Assembly (NCBI GenBank): GCA_023416335.1
Contig: JAEZHY010000003.1
Location: 1 to 64,000, forward strand
Reading direction: 5' to 3'
Origin: Pseudomonadota bacterium
GTDB lineage: Bacteria > Desulfobacterota > Syntrophobacteria > Syntrophobacterales > Syntrophobacteraceae
Length of the DNA: 64,000 nt
Within the stretch, counting starts at the first letter, position 1. Each line of letters opens with the position of its first letter. Positions 62,228 to 64,000 of the stretch are shown here, piece by piece. The notes under the pieces were generated by a model. The model had not been told where the DNA came from. It did no database searches and was given only the letters and a program-made list of their open reading frames with translations. The position numbers and the translations under genes are program-made.

Positions 62228-63814
62228 TCAGTTGTACTCCCGCGTATTCTTAAATGATATATCGGGCCAGTCTTCGATAACAATATTTAGGCGCCATGTA
62301 TTGGGAGCAAGGTAGGTCAGGTGCCCTTCCGAGTCATTGGCCAGATTAGACAGGTGTCTCTTCTCAAATTCTTCGAACTTTTTCTTGTCAACGCAGTCGA
62401 TCCAGCGGGCTGCGGAAAAGCCGACCGGCTCATAAACGGCATCCACGCCGTACTCGGCCTTGAGCCTTGCCACGGTCACATCGAACTGCAGGGCGCCAAT
62501 GGCGCCGAGTATATAGTCCGAGCCCACGAGAGGGCGGAAGTACTGTACGGCGCCTTCCTCGGCCAACTGGGTCAAACCTTTCTGAAGTTGCTTTACCTTC
62601 AGGGGGTTTTTGAGGATCACTCGCCGGAAATGCTCGGGGGCAAAATTGGGGATTCCGGTAAAGCGCAGAGGTTCTTTTTCGGTAAAGGTGTCCCCTATCT
62701 TGATGGTGCCATGATTGTATATCCCGATTATGTCCCCCGCATATGCCTCTTCGACATTGGTTCTGTCCTGGGCCATGAAGGTGGTGGCATTGTTCAGGAC
62801 GATTTCCTTCCCGAGCCGGTGATGAATGACTTTCATTCCCCTGGTGAACTTTCCGGAGCAGATCCTCAGGAATGCAATCCGGTCCCGGTGGGCAGGGTCC
62901 ATATTGGCCTGGATCTTGAACACGAATCCTGAAAAAGGTTCCTCATAGGGGGAGACTTCTCTGGTTGTTGCGGGCCTCACTCCCGGTGCCGGAGCCATTT
63001 CAACGATGGCGTCGAGCAATTCCCCGACTCCAAAATTATTGAGGGCGCTGCCGAAGAAGACCGGCGTTTGGTTCCCCCTGAGATAATGGTCCAACTCGAA
63101 TGGATTGGCAGCCCCTTCGAGCAGTTCCACGTCCGCACGCAGATCGTCCGCCTGGCGTCCCAGCAGCTTGTCCAGCATTGGGTCGGCGAGATCCCTGATC
63201 AGAACGCCCTGCTGCTTTCGGGTTTCCTGGCTGGGCGCAAAAAGCTGGATTTCCCTGCGGTAAAGGTTGTAGACCCCTTTGAAACTCTTCCCCATGCCGA
63301 TGGGCCAGGTGAGCGGCGTACACTCGATCTGGAGCTTGTCTTCTATCTCGCTCAAGATATCCAGCGGCTCCATTCCTTCACGATCCAGTTTGTTGATGAA
63401 GGTGATAATGGGAGTGTTGCGCATTCGGCAGACTTCCATCAGCTTCTCTGTCTGCGACTCTACTCCCTTCCCGCTGTCAATGACCATGAGAGCGCTGTCG
63501 ACCGCGGTGAGAACCCTGTAGGTATCTTCCGAGAAATCCTGGTGACCGGGAGTGTCGAGAAGGTTCATCTCGAACTCCCTGTAGGGGAACTTCATGACCG
63601 AGGTGGTAACGGAGATGCCCCGCTCCTTCTCGATGGCCATCCAGTCGCTGGCGGCATGACGGGCGGCCTTACGTGCTTTGACGGCCCCTGCTATTTGAAT
63701 TGCTCCACCAAAGAGGAGCAGTTTTTCGGTCAATGTCGTCTTGCCGGCGTCGGGATGACTGATGATCCCAAATGTCCTGCGCAAGTTGATTTCTTTGTGA
63801 TTTGGTTGATTCAT
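62228..63814 (-). CDS. prfC: Peptide chain release factor 3
   Basis: A 528-residue translational GTPase that recycles RF1 and RF2 after peptide release. The G domain holds G1 HPDAGKTT, switch I with the RF3-type [21 protein letters not shown]3 DTPGHQDF and G4 NKLD. Domain II and the C-terminal domain (VGALQFDV-like stretch [20 protein letters not shown]) are present and length agrees with E. coli PrfC. It is convergent with the sulfotransferase genes and not functionally linked to them. Confidence 0.96.
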   Translation of the reverse strand: MNQPNHKEINLRRTFGIISHPDAGKTTLTEKLLLFGGAIQIAGAVKARKAARHAASDWMAIEKERGISVTTSVMKFPYREFEMNLLDTPGHQDFSEDTYRVLTAVDSALMVIDSGKGVESQTEKLMEVCRMRNTPIITFINKLDREGMEPLDILSEIEDKLQIECTPLTWPIGMGKSFKGVYNLYRREIQLFAPSQETRKQQGVLIRDLADPMLDKLLGRQADDLRADVELLEGAANPFELDHYLRGNQTPVFFGSALNNFGVGELLDAIVEMAPAPGVRPATTREVSPYEEPFSGFVFKIQANMDPAHRDRIAFLRICSGKFTRGMKVIHHRLGKEIVLNNATTFMAQDRTNVEEAYAGDIIGIYNHGTIKIGDTFTEKEPLRFTGIPNFAPEHFRRVILKNPLKVKQLQKGLTQLAEEGAVQYFRPLVGSDYILGAIGALQFDVTVARLKAEYGVDAVYEPVGFSAARWIDCVDKKKFEEFEKRHLSNLANDSEGHLTYLAPNTWRLNIVIEDWPDISFKNTREYN

Positions 63815-64000
63815 TTAAATCTTTCTCCGGGAAAGCGGCTGACATTTAAATGCAATGAATATTTGTACCGCACGGGCTCACCGACGATGGCGCACCTTTC
63901 AAAGACCGGCTTCTCAATCCTCCCGGGTCATACCCGGTCGTGAGCCTGGGCCTTGAAGATGGAAGATCCCCGCAGGCGGCCCAACTGCCGGCTGTAAAGG
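63815..64000. other. Window end, no gene seen
   Basis: The 186 bp upstream of prfC contain its promoter region but no coding sequence that I can support. A weak GACCGG/CCGGTC-type inverted pair occurs near 63903-63942. Confidence 0.4.

Overview
The window looks like chromosomal DNA of a GC-rich strict anaerobe, most plausibly a sulfate-reducing or syntrophic deltaproteobacterium of the Syntrophobacter type. This is inference from gene content: a tungsten/molybdenum aldehyde ferredoxin oxidoreductase, a TRAP carboxylate transporter, a molybdopterin oxidoreductase, many two-component systems, sigma-54 regulators and a candidate selenocysteine gene. No 16S rRNA or other phylogenetic marker RNA is present.

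Layout. 1-4.6 kb: end of a LamG protein, then an RHS/YD-repeat protein with an AT-rich toxin-like tip and a small membrane protein that may be its immunity partner. 4.9-8.5 kb, minus strand: zinc-ribbon protein, dnaJ, a helical-repeat protein, rpoZ, a hypothetical and a cupredoxin lipoprotein. 8.8-20.2 kb: asnS, a large PHP-plus-membrane protein of unknown function, a NarX/NarL-like two-component pair, a SYLF lipid-binding protein, proS and a PIN/Phd-type toxin-antitoxin pair. 20.3-22.0 kb is a repeat-rich stretch with a 282-bp tandem duplication. 22-29.4 kb: an orphan PAS kinase, then a CusB/CusA-type metal efflux operon behind a good sigma-54 promoter, ending with a YHS-domain protein. 30.2-36.3 kb: a molybdopterin oxidoreductase, a GlnD-like protein that has lost its nucleotidyltransferase aspartates, and a crotonase-fold protein lacking both catalytic glutamates. 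36.4-37.7 kb: a 47-codon gene with an in-frame TGA followed by a SECIS-like hairpin, behind a Fur-like box, and an HMA-like protein.

38.1-47.7 kb is a coherent unit. A sigma-54 activator lies next to a strong -24/-12 promoter that leads into AOR, iron alcohol dehydrogenase, TRAP DctP-DctQ-DctM and malic enzyme, consistent with uptake and redox conversion of an organic acid through aldehyde and alcohol. 47.8-51.4 kb: HtrA protease and a CusRS-like two-component pair. 52.3 kb: a CreA-family protein.

52.9-62.2 kb is the most unusual locus. A two-component pair (a kinase with a periplasmic binding-protein-like sensor and an NtrC-class regulator) diverges from two tandem exported arylsulfotransferase-like proteins. 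Each has a sigma-54-like promoter and a poly-glycine C-terminus ending in AGGY, and each is followed by a nearly identical 111-nt element that folds with compensatory base changes. The window closes with prfC.

Intergenic regions are rich in dispersed palindromic repeats of several families. In one place a 246-bp MITE-like element sits in the loop of another repeat. No transposase, integrase, CRISPR array, tRNA or rRNA was seen.
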